Assembly (NCBI RefSeq): GCF_024436435.1
Contig: NZ_JAFMZP010000007.1
Span: 1-64,000, forward strand
Reading direction: 5' to 3'
Source of the DNA: Desertivirga xinjiangensis
Lineage (GTDB): Bacteria > Bacteroidota > Bacteroidia > Sphingobacteriales > Sphingobacteriaceae
DNA length: 64,000 nucleotides
Shown here: one piece after another, positions 53,442-62,607 of the stretch
How the letters are laid out: each line of letters begins with the position of its first letter
How positions within the stretch are numbered: the stretch's first letter is position 1
The notes under the pieces: model-generated
What the model was told of the DNA's origin: nothing
Seen by the model: the letters and a program-made list of their open reading frames with translations, nothing else
Databases searched by the model: none
Position numbers and translations under genes: made by a program

Positions 53442-54233
53442 ATGATACACTACTTCAAATATCTTTTTTTAAGTATAGGGCTTATTGCTTTTTCCTCCTG
53501 CGAAAAAGTAATAGACCTTAATCTGGACTCTCAGGATCCGGCTTTGGTGATTGAGGGTACTGTAGGAAATTTAACGTCAGACCAAATTGTAAAAATTTCA
53601 AGGTCGGTTTCCATAGGTGGAAAAAATGAATTCCCCGGTGTATCTGGCGCTACAGTGACAGTGAGTGACGACCAGGGAAGAATTTATAACTATACTGAAC
53701 AATCGCCTGGAGTGTACATTACAAGAAGGCTGCTCGGTACGCCGGGACGAACCTACTTTTTAAAAGTTACTTTCGAAGGAAAAGAATACAGGGCAAGTTC
53801 AGCAATGCCCTTCCCGGTACACATCGATTCACTTGGTATAACAAGCACCACCATCTTTAGTGACGAACGTAAATCTTTGCAACTGCAATACCAGGATCCT
53901 GCCGGAGTAAAAAACTGTTACCGCTTCATCCTGACGGTGAACGGCGTTAAGTCTAAGACCATCTTTATATATAATGACGATTTTAATGATGGAAACACGG
54001 TAAATAGGGAACTTTTTGATACCGATATTGATATGGAGAGCGGAGACAATGCCGGACTCGAAATACAGTGTATAGATCCTGTTCTTTACCGTTACTGGCA
54101 GGGGCTGGATCAAAACAGGAACAGGGGAGGCGCTTCTACAACTCCTGCAAACCCGGTTTCGAATATCACTAACGGTGCATTGGGCTATTTCAGCGCACAT
54201 ACGCAGCAAATGGAGTCAGTAACAATCCCCTGA
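53442..54233 (+). CDS. DUF4249 lipoprotein, partner of the TonB receptor
   Basis: 263 residues. Lipoprotein signal with lipobox FSSC (Cys near 20), then CEKVIDLNLDSQDPALVIEGTV, the recognised opening of DUF4249, and a beta-rich body. Such proteins are thought to sit on the outer membrane next to the receptor, somewhat as SusD does, although their ligands are not known. It is translated right after the receptor gene. Confidence 0.88.
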   Translation: MIHYFKYLFLSIGLIAFSSCEKVIDLNLDSQDPALVIEGTVGNLTSDQIVKISRSVSIGGKNEFPGVSGATVTVSDDQGRIYNYTEQSPGVYITRRLLGTPGRTYFLKVTFEGKEYRASSAMPFPVHIDSLGITSTTIFSDERKSLQLQYQDPAGVKNCYRFILTVNGVKSKTIFIYNDDFNDGNTVNRELFDTDIDMESGDNAGLEIQCIDPVLYRYWQGLDQNRNRGGASTTPANPVSNITNGALGYFSAHTQQMESVTIP

Positions 54234-54356
54234 GGGTTAATCCACTCGCAATTTTAGAGCTTTGATCGATCTTCTTAATAAATAAACAAGTTCCTGACAT
54301 TGGCATATTGTCAGCGCTTTAATAAACTTGTAAATTAGCAGACCCAAATAAATTTT

Positions 54357-55310
54357 ATGTCTCAGGAAACAGAACATGTACAATGCTTAATAATAGGTTC
54401 AGGACCAGCAGGATATACTGCAGCGATATATGCAGCAAGAGCTGATCTTAAACCCGTTTTATATACAGGGATCGTCCCAGGCGGCCAGCTTACCCAAACA
54501 ACTGATGTAGAGAACTTTCCTGGATATGCCAATGGCATTATGGGCCCGGAAATGATGGAGGACTTCCGTAAACAGGCGGAGCGTTTTGACACCGAGATCC
54601 GGTTCGGATATGTAACATCAGTAGATTTTTCAGACAGGCCACATAAAGTGGTAATAGATGAACATAAGACAATTACGGCCGACACGGTGATCATTGCTAC
54701 AGGAGCTACGGCAAAATGGCTGGGCCTTGAAAGTGAGCAAAAATATAATGGTTTCGGCGTATCGGCCTGTGCCGTTTGCGATGGCTTCTTCTTCAAAAAT
54801 CAGGATGTGGCCATAGTTGGTGCAGGAGACACGGCAGCAGAAGAGGCAACCTACCTGGCAAAATTATGTAACAAGGTGCATATGATAGTTAGACGCGACG
54901 AGTTCCGGGCTTCCAAAGCGATGGTGAACCGCGTGTTAAATACCAAAAACATTGAGGTTCATTATAATTCTGAAACCCAGGAGATTGTTGGAAACGGTCA
55001 GAATGTGACTGGTGTTAAGATCATCAATAAACAAACCCACGAAGAGAAGACCCTTGATGTTACCGGTTTCTTCGTTGCCATAGGGCATAAACCCAATACT
55101 GATATCTTTAAAGGTTGGTTAGATATGGATGAAACGGGTTACCTGATCACCAAACCAGGCACTCCACTAACGAATATCGAAGGGGTGTTTGCATGTGGTG
55201 ATGTTCAGGATAAACATTACCGGCAAGCGGTTACAGCCGCAGGCAGCGGTTGTATGGCAGCCTTAGAAGCGGAACGTTATCTTGCTGCGCGCGAACCGGT
55301 AGAAGCCTAG
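54357..55310 (+). CDS. trxB: Thioredoxin-disulfide reductase
   Basis: 317 residues. FAD-binding GSGPAGYTAAIYAARA, the redox pair Cys138-Cys141 in CAVCDG, the NADPH-binding VGAGDTAAEEATYLAKL and the closing GVFACGDVQDKHYRQAVTAAGSGC are all present. It passes electrons from NADPH to thioredoxin. The gene stands alone; an imperfect palindrome (54294-54314) lies upstream. Confidence 0.97.
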   Translation: MSQETEHVQCLIIGSGPAGYTAAIYAARADLKPVLYTGIVPGGQLTQTTDVENFPGYANGIMGPEMMEDFRKQAERFDTEIRFGYVTSVDFSDRPHKVVIDEHKTITADTVIIATGATAKWLGLESEQKYNGFGVSACAVCDGFFFKNQDVAIVGAGDTAAEEATYLAKLCNKVHMIVRRDEFRASKAMVNRVLNTKNIEVHYNSETQEIVGNGQNVTGVKIINKQTHEEKTLDVTGFFVAIGHKPNTDIFKGWLDMDETGYLITKPGTPLTNIEGVFACGDVQDKHYRQAVTAAGSGCMAALEAERYLAAREPVEA

Positions 55311-55402
55311 ATCTTTTTTGTGTGTTTGTTTCGCAAACCTTTTTTTGCAAACATAATCCGTAGATACTTGTATTCTTTTTGATAAAAAACTAAATGTCTA
55401 TT

Positions 55403-55522
55403 ATGGGAAAAGGAGATCCAAAATCAAAACGCGGAAAGATCTTTATGGGTTCGTTCGGAAAGAAAAGAAAACACAAGGTAAAAAAGGTAACACCAGCCCC
55501 AAAAGAAGAATCTAAAGATTGA
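55403..55522 (+). CDS. 30S ribosomal protein THX
   Basis: 39 residues, MGKGDPKSKRGKIFMGSFGK followed by a lysine-rich tail and an acidic end (KEESKD). It matches the bTHX family (MGKGDxKxKRGKIxxGxxG), a small protein bound to the top of the 30S head. The start at 55403 matches the family; an in-frame ATG at 55394 would add MSI. It is too short for usual gene finders and lies in a gap of 350 bp. Confidence 0.93.
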   Translation: MGKGDPKSKRGKIFMGSFGKKRKHKVKKVTPAPKEESKD

Positions 55523-55558
55523 GAAGGTGTCCAGAAAGTACTTTCTTCGTCATCCTGA

Positions 55559-55628
55559 ACTTGTTTCAGGATCTCTTGTCTAAGCGGTCTAAACAAGTTC
55601 AGGAGTTGCCGAAATAAATTGGCATGAC
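55559..55628 (+). repeat. Family A repeat, copy 4
   Basis: Module 1 (GTCATCCTGAACTTGTTTCA, then GGATCTCTTG) is followed by a shortened module 2 (AAACAAGTTCAGGAGTTGCCG ... GGCATGAC). It lies directly behind the THX gene and ends 37 bp before the next start codon. Confidence 0.75.
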
Positions 55629-55665
55629 ATGGGAGCCTTTTTGGATACGTTTTTTATTTTGCTCA

Positions 55666-56259
55666 ATGGTAAAATCTTCACTTAGGATCCGTACGGCAAT
55701 TCTGCTTGCTATTTCAATCATTACCATACTGTTCCTGGTATTTATGTTTTTTTACATCAAGAGGCAATTCTTTGTGACCAGGACAGAGATAACCGAGGAT
55801 GTTATGATCGAAAAGATCACAAATATCGGCAAGCTCGAGCTGGTAAAATACTCTATGAAGGATGTTATCGAGAAAAAGGTAAGCAGACCAATATTGCCTG
55901 ATAAACGCATTCTTTTCGTAGCGTCCGGAGAAGTAACAGGATGTATTGATCTCACCAAAGTGAAAAAAGAAGATATAAAATCAGGGGTCGATTCCGTTAC
56001 TGTTTTTCTTCCTAAACCAGAAATCTGTTACTCAAAACTGGATCATCAGAAATCTAAAGTGTATGATCTTACCGGGGTATTCCTCCCCGCGGACCGGCAG
56101 GAAATGATTGAGGAAATCTATAAACTGGCCGAACAGAGGATTCTTCAAAATGCCCGTGAACTCAACATTCTTCAAAAAACGGAAGAAAACGCTTTGCTGA
56201 TTTTTAAGCCTCTCATGGAAAATATTGCAGGCAAGAAGGTCGGGATCCGGTTTAAATAA
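55666..56259 (+). CDS. DUF4230 membrane-anchored protein
   Basis: 197 residues from the ATG at 55666 (MVKSSLRIRTAIL); an earlier ATG at 55624 lies inside the repeat. One N-terminal helix (about 8-30) is followed by a soluble domain with ITNIGKLELVKYSMKDVIEKK, FVASGEVTGCIDLTKVKKEDI and VTVFLPKPEI, which match DUF4230. The function of the family is unknown; it probably faces the periplasm. Confidence 0.88.
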   Translation: MVKSSLRIRTAILLAISIITILFLVFMFFYIKRQFFVTRTEITEDVMIEKITNIGKLELVKYSMKDVIEKKVSRPILPDKRILFVASGEVTGCIDLTKVKKEDIKSGVDSVTVFLPKPEICYSKLDHQKSKVYDLTGVFLPADRQEMIEEIYKLAEQRILQNARELNILQKTEENALLIFKPLMENIAGKKVGIRFK

Positions 56260-56341
56260 GCTTGCTCTGCTTTGTGCACTGGTTTGCTTTTCGGAAGATT
56301 TATTAATATTTTGCAAGGCTGAATAGTTCAGCGTGTTCATT

Positions 56342-56980
56342 ATGAGAATATTTCTTCGTCCCCTGGCACTAAGTTTATGTGCATTTATGGTATCCTGTGT
56401 TTCAGAGGAACTTCCAAAGCAGGCAAATACACCTGCTGTTAAACCAGGCTTGCCACAGCCATTTAGATTCCACAAAGCAGTCGAGGTTACGCCAGGCCTT
56501 ACATTTGATATTTTGAGTTGGGGGCGCGGTTCTGAACATATTGGCGCATATATAATTCTCCGTTCCGATTCAACCGCTGCGGAATATCGTTCAACCACCG
56601 GTGAGCTCGAAGGGGAGATCACTGATGTCTGGAATATGGATATGGACGCCGATGGAAATCCTGAAATCTTTATTCAGGCCAAAGGGCAGGATGAAGACAC
56701 TTATCTTAACATGTACATCTATGAATTCAGGGAGAACGGATCCTCCCAGCAAATTCGCTTCCCGGATCTTACAAGCTCCACAAAAAAAACATATAGGGGA
56801 AAGGATTCTGTTTTTATAAAAGAAGGCGATTTATACCGGGAGTTTCCAACATATGATTCAGCTGATACCGCCGCCGTAAAACCTACTGGTAAAAAGACGC
56901 TGAAGTATTTATTAAGAGGAAACAGCTTTTCAGTACAAGAGATAAAGGAAGAAGATTCGGGTAAGAAAGATAATAGATAG
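56342..56980 (+). CDS. Lipoprotein with a calcium-binding-like loop, unknown function
   Basis: 212 residues from the ATG at 56342; a GTG at 56333 is the alternative. Lipoprotein signal with lipobox MVSC (Cys near 19). A D-x-D-x-D-G loop, MDMDADGNPEIFI (Asp100, Asp102, Asp104), resembles the calcium loops of VCBS/FG-GAP-type repeats, but only one such loop is present. The remainder is beta-rich with no recognised family. It follows the DUF4230 gene by 82 bp. Confidence 0.7.
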   Translation: MRIFLRPLALSLCAFMVSCVSEELPKQANTPAVKPGLPQPFRFHKAVEVTPGLTFDILSWGRGSEHIGAYIILRSDSTAAEYRSTTGELEGEITDVWNMDMDADGNPEIFIQAKGQDEDTYLNMYIYEFRENGSSQQIRFPDLTSSTKKTYRGKDSVFIKEGDLYREFPTYDSADTAAVKPTGKKTLKYLLRGNSFSVQEIKEEDSGKKDNR

Positions 56981-57028
56981 TAGTTGTAAGGCACACGCGG
57001 CACGCGTTTGCTAAAATAAACTCATCCT

Positions 57029-57126
57029 GTCCGGAGAGTTCCGAAGGGCTCTCCGGATTCATCAATAAAAAAGAGTCTCCGACTCGCTAAGCGTCCGGTT
57101 TAGGCGCCTAAGAAGTCAGAGACTCC
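57029..57126 (+). repeat. Composite palindromic repeat, family B, copy 2
   Basis: GTCCGGAGAG-TTCCGAAGGG-CTCTCCGGATTCA, a 10-nt linker, AAAAAGAGTCTCCGACTCGCTAAG, a spacer, then GAAGTCAGAGACTCC. It is the best match to the copy at 31289-31389. At 56988-57007, just before it, lies a second copy of the block shared with the hairpin at 43692-43711. The 233-bp gap holds no gene. Confidence 0.82.
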
Positions 57127-57213
57127 CCATTCATTGGATAATCTGTAGTCCCCCCATCACCGGCCCCTGCTACAGACTACAGACAGACGCCAGTACAGGA
57201 AATTAAAGACGTC

Positions 57214-57642
57214 TCACTCAACTTCCAGTGCTTCAAAAGCAATCATTCTTTCCCGGTGAGCTTCAGGGATCATCGCAGGCCTGTTTTCCTCATAATCAAA
57301 AAATACACAGGTGGTTTTTCCGGTGGTGCAAATAATTTCGCCTTCCGGCTTCTTCAGCGTTAAAATATATTCTACGTCGAAACTGCAATTTCCAACCCTG
57401 GCTGTCCGTACATAAGCATATACTTCGTCATTCAGATAAATAGGCTTCACATATTTTATCTCAGCCTTCCCAATCATAATTCCTTTAGTCTTACTGCTCC
57501 AGCTTGTTAACTGTTTCCAATACCCTGTATGTGCAATCTCAAAATAGGTGAGGTAAACATTGTTGTTCACTATTCCGAAAGCATTCAGGTCGGCGAATCT
57601 AACTGTAATATATGTCTTGTAGTTATAAGCTGATAAATTCAT
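57214..57642 (-). CDS. Hotdog-fold thioesterase (YbgC/4HBT-like)
   Basis: 142 residues of a single hotdog domain. VRFADLNAFGIVNNNVYLTYFEIAH aligns with the FxDxDxxGHVNNxxY signature of acyl-CoA thioesterases. The second Asp of that motif, which is catalytic in the 4HBT/YbgC type, is Asn here and the His is Ile, so activity or mechanism may differ. It stands alone and is divergent from hsp20. Confidence 0.85.
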   Translation of the reverse strand: MNLSAYNYKTYITVRFADLNAFGIVNNNVYLTYFEIAHTGYWKQLTSWSSKTKGIMIGKAEIKYVKPIYLNDEVYAYVRTARVGNCSFDVEYILTLKKPEGEIICTTGKTTCVFFDYEENRPAMIPEAHRERMIAFEALEVE

Positions 57643-57777
57643 TTTAGGACAATTTGTCGTGTTGTGTTGGGTTTATAATGTCAAAGTGGCTGTTATTTGT
57701 AACGTTTAAGCCATGGGTAATGTTTGGTACAACAGTTGAAAATGTATGATCAAAAAGATAAATAAAAATTAAATTAT

Positions 57778-57784
57778 AGGAGGA
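57778..57784 (+). promoter_or_regulatory. Strong Shine-Dalgarno of hsp20
   Basis: AGGAGGA ends 7 nt before the hsp20 ATG. Full AGGAGG sites are rare in this phylum and in this window, so the gene is probably set for high translation. Confidence 0.6.
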
Positions 57785-57791
57785 AATCAAA

Positions 57792-58232
57792 ATGACACTT
57801 GTAAAATTTGGAAATGGAAACAGCGCAAAAACACTAAACCCTTGGTTAACTGATGTTTTTGATTCTTTTATCAATGATTCTTTTGTTTCTGACCGGATGA
57901 CTACCCGCGTACCTGCGGTTAACATCGCTGAAACTGAAAATGCTTACCACATTGAACTTGCTGCTCCAGGGCTGAATAAAGAAGATTTTAAGATTAACCT
58001 GGAGAAAAATGCGTTAAGCATTTCGGTAGAGAAGAAACAAGAAACATCAGATGAGAATAAGCGCTTTAGCCGTAAGGAGTACAGCTATTCTTCATTCGTT
58101 CGCACCTTCACTCTTCCAGATACTGCCGACCAGGCAAATATCGAAGCTGAATACATTGACGGTATATTAAAGATTAATGTTGCTAAGAAAGAAGAAGCGA
58201 AACTTTTAACCAGAGAAATAGCTATAAAATAA
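57792..58232 (+). CDS. Small heat shock protein, Hsp20/alpha-crystallin family
   Basis: 146 residues. The alpha-crystallin domain spans about 35-140: PAVNIAETENAYHIELAAPGLNKEDFKINLEKNALSIS, a central YSSFVRTFTLPDTAD, and the ADGILKI-like EYIDGILKINVAKKEE. It holds unfolding proteins until ATP-dependent chaperones act. A rho-independent terminator follows 20 bp after the stop. Confidence 0.96.
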   Translation: MTLVKFGNGNSAKTLNPWLTDVFDSFINDSFVSDRMTTRVPAVNIAETENAYHIELAAPGLNKEDFKINLEKNALSISVEKKQETSDENKRFSRKEYSYSSFVRTFTLPDTADQANIEAEYIDGILKINVAKKEEAKLLTREIAIK

Positions 58233-58252
58233 TCCTGCTGACCTTTCAGGAT

Positions 58253-58284
58253 AAAAGCGCTGCTTAAAAAGCAGCGCTTTTTTT
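58253..58284 (+). terminator. Intrinsic terminator of hsp20
   Basis: A 13-bp perfect stem AAAAGCGCTGCTT/AAGCAGCGCTTTT (58253-58265 with 58269-58281) with a 3-nt loop and a T run. Confidence 0.9.
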
Positions 58285-58317
58285 GTGCATTTGAACTATC
58301 CACTTTAAAAAAAAATC

Positions 58318-58325
58318 TAAATTTG
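58318..58325 (+). promoter_or_regulatory. -7 box before the 438-residue conserved gene
   Basis: TAAATTTG fits TAnnTTTG and ends 5 nt before the ATG at 58331. Confidence 0.4.
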
Positions 58326-58330
58326 GCAGT

Positions 58331-59647
58331 ATGCACAGAGAGATACCTGAAACCAAACGAAAAGCATTAAGAATTAACCTTGATCCTGCAATTTATGGCA
58401 CTTTCGCCGAAATAGGTGCAGGGCAGGAGGTGGCCCGGAACTTCTTCACTGCAGGGGCAGCTTCTGGTACCATTGCAAAAACGATGTCGGCCTATGATAT
58501 GGTTTTCAGTAATTCAATTTATGGCGTTGAGAAGTCGGGAAGATATGTCAGCAAATCCAGGCTGCAAAAAATGCTTGAACATGAGTTCGGTCTTCTTTCA
58601 GAGCGGCTTATCGGCGAAAAATATGCAGGGCATAAATTTTTTGCATTTGCCGATACAGTGAGTATGCTCAATTTCAGTAAAACCAACGATCCTCATGGCT
58701 GGCTGGGTATACGGTTCCAGTCAACCCCGGGCGGCGAAGCCAGTGAGATCATTTTGCATGTTCGCCTGCTCGATAGCGATAGTAGTCTGCAGCAAAATGT
58801 ATTAGGAGTTATTGGTGTTAACCTGGTTTATGCCGCCTATTATCATAGTGACGACATACAGGTAATGATAGAGTCCCTGGTTGACAACTTATCAGTAGGT
58901 TCTGTTGAGATAGACCTGATCAACCTTCGTGGACCAGTTTTCAAAGGTGCGAACGATCGTCTGGTGAACCTCTATCTGATTGCAAAAGGCTTTTCAGGCG
59001 CGGCTATCTTCGATAAAAATGCCAATGCCTGCCAGTCCAAAGACTTGTTGTACAAAAAAGATATCATGATCCTTCGTACCAAGTTCAAACAAAAGTCGAC
59101 CCCGAATTTTGACCTATTTAACCGGGCTGTAGAGCAGTTCAAGCGATCGCAATCGATCAATGACGATAATCTCATAGTAATGATAGAGGTGCTGATGTCG
59201 AATGATATCGGGTTGGAAAAAGATCAGGAGCTAGGGGTAAATGAACTGGAAGACTTTGCCAAGAGAGCAGAAGAGCTCTGTGCTACCGGGAACAACGTCA
59301 TTGTATCCAATTTTACACGTAATCATAAAGTAGCTCAATATCTTTCCAGGGTTAACCCCCACAGTGTTGGAATATCCACCAATATTGCCAACCTTAAGCG
59401 GATCTTTGACTCCTCTGGTTTTGGTGAGAACTATACCGATGAGCTTCTTGCATATGTAAGCGACCTGTTCAGCCGGAATGTAAAGCTTTATGCCTATCCT
59501 TATCTCGACAAGAAAAACAACGAAATCATCACTACTCACAATATGCCGGTATCCGCAGAAGCCAGGCCTTTATTTGAATTCCTTGTTCAGAATAAATACA
59601 TCAGCAATATTGAGAGCTACGACGAGAAAGATGTAAAAACAGTTTAG
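58331..59647 (+). CDS. Conserved cytosolic protein of unknown function (GAGQEVARNFF type)
   Basis: 438 residues with no signal peptide or membrane helix. The N-terminal block ALRINLDPAIYGTFAEIGAGQEVARNFF, then AASGTIAKTMSAYDMVFSNSIYG, is a strongly conserved signature that I recall from uncharacterised proteins of Bacteroidota and cyanobacteria, sometimes mislabelled as TonB-dependent receptors or nucleotidyltransferases. Nothing here supports an outer-membrane role. The body reads as mixed alpha/beta, with NVIVSNFTRNHKVAQYLSRV near 320. Function is unknown. Confidence 0.82.
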   Translation: MHREIPETKRKALRINLDPAIYGTFAEIGAGQEVARNFFTAGAASGTIAKTMSAYDMVFSNSIYGVEKSGRYVSKSRLQKMLEHEFGLLSERLIGEKYAGHKFFAFADTVSMLNFSKTNDPHGWLGIRFQSTPGGEASEIILHVRLLDSDSSLQQNVLGVIGVNLVYAAYYHSDDIQVMIESLVDNLSVGSVEIDLINLRGPVFKGANDRLVNLYLIAKGFSGAAIFDKNANACQSKDLLYKKDIMILRTKFKQKSTPNFDLFNRAVEQFKRSQSINDDNLIVMIEVLMSNDIGLEKDQELGVNELEDFAKRAEELCATGNNVIVSNFTRNHKVAQYLSRVNPHSVGISTNIANLKRIFDSSGFGENYTDELLAYVSDLFSRNVKLYAYPYLDKKNNEIITTHNMPVSAEARPLFEFLVQNKYISNIESYDEKDVKTV

Positions 59648-59754
59648 CATGTTCAGGGTTAGCTAGTATTGATTAACTGAATTAATTTATTAATGAATCA
59701 TCGCTTAAGAGGATGATCGATCATTTCTTGAACAAACTCTGAATAGATCAAGCT

Positions 59755-60402
59755 ATGCGGCCAAAAATAATTTACGTTTACGATGCACTTTGTGGCTGGT
59801 GTTATGGCTTTAGTCCCGCGATGCTGGCTTTAAAGGACCTTTATTGCGATCAGTTCGATTTCGAAGTGATCAGCGGGGGAATGATGACAGGGCTGCAAAC
59901 AGGTCCGGTTTCGGTGGTGGCACCCTATATCCAGACTGCTTACAAAACTGTAGAGGAAACTACAGGTATCAACTTTGGAGAAGGTTTTTTGAAACAAGTG
60001 GAAAAGGGCAGCATGATCCTCGACTCTGAGAAACCCGCTATCGCTCTTTCCGTATATAAATCTTACCATCCCGAAAATACCCTGCAATTCGCATACGACA
60101 TACAGCAATGCATTAATTTCGATGGGAAAGAGCCAAATGACGATGATATGTACAGGTATCTGGCAGTCAATTTTGGTATCGATCCTGATGAGTTTGTACA
60201 TAAGATGCGTGAAGAAGAATTCAAACAGGCTGCTTATTACGATTTCGCATTGACCAAGCAACTTCGGATAGACTCATTTCCTGCAGTTTTGATCCAGTCG
60301 GCCGACAACTATTTTTTCCTTATCGCCAGGGGATATGCCAGCCAGGAGACCATGGAGCTGCGCATAGAAAATGTTTTAAAAGATATGAGCAAAAGTGGTT
60401 GA
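59755..60402 (+). CDS. DsbA-family thiol-disulfide protein (FrnE-like)
   Basis: 215 residues with no signal peptide, so probably cytosolic. A thioredoxin-like fold with Cys13-x-x-Cys16 in DALCGWCYGFSP, a helical insertion, and a cis-Pro loop at SFPAVLI. These features match the FrnE/2-hydroxychromene isomerase branch of DsbA-like proteins, which act as intracellular oxidoreductases. The substrate is unknown. Confidence 0.9.
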   Translation: MRPKIIYVYDALCGWCYGFSPAMLALKDLYCDQFDFEVISGGMMTGLQTGPVSVVAPYIQTAYKTVEETTGINFGEGFLKQVEKGSMILDSEKPAIALSVYKSYHPENTLQFAYDIQQCINFDGKEPNDDDMYRYLAVNFGIDPDEFVHKMREEEFKQAAYYDFALTKQLRIDSFPAVLIQSADNYFFLIARGYASQETMELRIENVLKDMSKSG

Positions 60403-60423
60403 TCAATGAAGTAATCAGCAACA

Positions 60424-62607
60424 TTAAACGTTTTCTATGACCGGAGCCGGGCCGGAAGGAACCTGTGCTTTCTCCTCATTCTTCATTTTCTGCACAATTT
60501 TCAGGAGATCCCCGGAAACGGTATGAATGAATTCCAGTTGCTCAGAAATGAGCTTCGTATCAACAGATTCTTCATTGCTCACAGTCAATTCAAGAAAGCG
60601 CAAATCAGCTTCCTTAAACTTTTCAGCTTCATCGGCTGACAGTCCAGATATACCTTCACAAAGCAGGTAGAGAGATTTTCGCAGGTTCTTAATATGCTGC
60701 AGGGTGATCAAGGTTTCCTGGTTCGTTTCCCCATGTTTAACAGAAGAGATCAGGGTTGCTATATAAGAAGAAAGCGTGTGATTTAATACAATAAATTTAT
60801 TCACCTCTTTAACATCTTTTTGTTTGCTTTTTGGTTCAGAAAGCATCCTTTGAAGGGCAGAGGCCATGTTCGCTGAATGTACATAAACCTCCTTCCGGGC
60901 CAGTTTGTACTCAGTAAGATCAGGGCCTTTCCCGGCCAGCATTTTCGCCGCTTCCGCCAGGTAATTATAATTAGCTATGAGCAATTTTTTCATATGACTT
61001 TTAAGATTCCTGTATTCCCAGGCAGGAAAAATAAAATTACTGGCTAAGAGGGCGATAAAGGAACCGATGAAGGTGTCTATTATTCTTTCACGGACGATAC
61101 TCAAACTGCCAAAACCAATAAAACTCAGCATAATTAAGATGAAAGGGGTCAGGAAAAGAACACTTACCACGTAGTTTAAACGCTGAAAGCTATAAGCCAG
61201 GATCATGAAGACAAGAAGAAATGCGAACCGCAGGTTATGATCATCCACAAAATGTATGATGAGCGCGCCTGCAAGCCCGCCAATAAATGTGCCGATCAAA
61301 CGCTGGTAATTTCGCTCTTTCGTGAGGCTAAAAGCGGGCTTTAGAATCACAAGGATGGTTAGTAGGATCCAGTAACTGTGACTGCCCGTGGTAAATTGAC
61401 CTACGAGATATCCTATTACACAAACAATAGCCACCCTAACCGAATGCCGGAAGACCGAAGAGTCGAAACCTAAGTTATCACGAAACAGCTTAAGGTCTAT
61501 GGTTTGATGAGAAACGAACCTGCCGAGATCTTTTTCTGTACCTATAGTGCGGGGTTCAAGCTTCGTCTGGTTAAAATAGCTGTAAATATTATGAATACGA
61601 TTAATAATATTCCTGACGTTTATCAGGATCTTTTTCAGCACCAGGTTATTATCTACCATGTCTATATGGTATTTTAACTGTTCAAGCTGCGGCTGAAAGT
61701 TATGCAAGGGCCTGGGGCGCTCATTAGCAGTCACATCCTGCCCGATATTTTCAAGTTCGTCGGCAATGTTCTGAATAATGACCTGAAATTCCCGTAAAAC
61801 AGACAGGCCTTTAAATGAGCTATGTATCTCTTTGTAATCGTAATGGGTGGCCATACTCTGCTCGAACAGATCAACAATATCTGAAAACAGGAGAATTAGC
61901 AGGCGGGCAGTATTTGTAGGCTCCTTAGTGATCATGCGGGTTTTAAACAAAATTTCCCTAACCACATCCTGTTGCTGATGCACAATGATCTGCTGGTCGA
62001 TCAACTTTTTATAGTTGGAATCAATGTTCACCTGGGGATCATAAAAGTTCGCCTTGAGTTTAAGATAAGAAGACACTTTCCCTATACATTCACCTAGCGA
62101 CTGCTGTGCCATGCGATAGGGTTGAAACTGAGAAATAGCCACACTGAGCCCTACATACCATACTCCGCCTATAAGCAAGAGGCCGGCATATTGCAGCAGC
62201 TCCAGGATGCTGAAGTGGCGGTCAATGGTCAGGACCATGATGATGAGCACGCCCGTTCCGATGGATGAAGCCCTGTTCCCATAGATGCTGAACATCGAGA
62301 AAAAGAAACAAAGAAGAAATATTTCAAGTACCAGCAAGGTTGGGTGCTGGTTGATCAAACCGGTCAGCAACGCCGTGAAGATCATGAAAGCAATGCTGGC
62401 AAGCATGCCATTCCGCTTATGCGACACCGGCCCGGGATTATCCGGGATACTGGTAGTGATGGCACCCAAAGAAACAACGATCCCCGTTTCCAGGTGTCCG
62501 GCCTGAGCAAAGAGCAACGGAGGCAGTAGTACACCAAAGGTGATCCGGAGTCCATCAGTAAAATACTGGCTGAAAATGAAGTTCTTAATCTCTTTTGTTT
62601 GCTTCAT
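60424..62607 (-). CDS. FUSC-family membrane protein (YccS/FusC-like)
   Basis: 727 residues. Two blocks of about six transmembrane helices (about 15-170 and 385-545) are each followed by a cytoplasmic helical part. The second block has GSHSYWILLTILVILKPAFSLTKERNYQRLIGTFIGGLAGALI, the typical FUSC motif. The family resembles aromatic-acid exporters such as AaeB, but substrates are mostly unknown. It has no adjacent membrane-fusion partner gene. Confidence 0.88.
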   Translation of the reverse strand: MKQTKEIKNFIFSQYFTDGLRITFGVLLPPLLFAQAGHLETGIVVSLGAITTSIPDNPGPVSHKRNGMLASIAFMIFTALLTGLINQHPTLLVLEIFLLCFFFSMFSIYGNRASSIGTGVLIIMVLTIDRHFSILELLQYAGLLLIGGVWYVGLSVAISQFQPYRMAQQSLGECIGKVSSYLKLKANFYDPQVNIDSNYKKLIDQQIIVHQQQDVVREILFKTRMITKEPTNTARLLILLFSDIVDLFEQSMATHYDYKEIHSSFKGLSVLREFQVIIQNIADELENIGQDVTANERPRPLHNFQPQLEQLKYHIDMVDNNLVLKKILINVRNIINRIHNIYSYFNQTKLEPRTIGTEKDLGRFVSHQTIDLKLFRDNLGFDSSVFRHSVRVAIVCVIGYLVGQFTTGSHSYWILLTILVILKPAFSLTKERNYQRLIGTFIGGLAGALIIHFVDDHNLRFAFLLVFMILAYSFQRLNYVVSVLFLTPFILIMLSFIGFGSLSIVRERIIDTFIGSFIALLASNFIFPAWEYRNLKSHMKKLLIANYNYLAEAAKMLAGKGPDLTEYKLARKEVYVHSANMASALQRMLSEPKSKQKDVKEVNKFIVLNHTLSSYIATLISSVKHGETNQETLITLQHIKNLRKSLYLLCEGISGLSADEAEKFKEADLRFLELTVSNEESVDTKLISEQLEFIHTVSGDLLKIVQKMKNEEKAQVPSGPAPVIENV

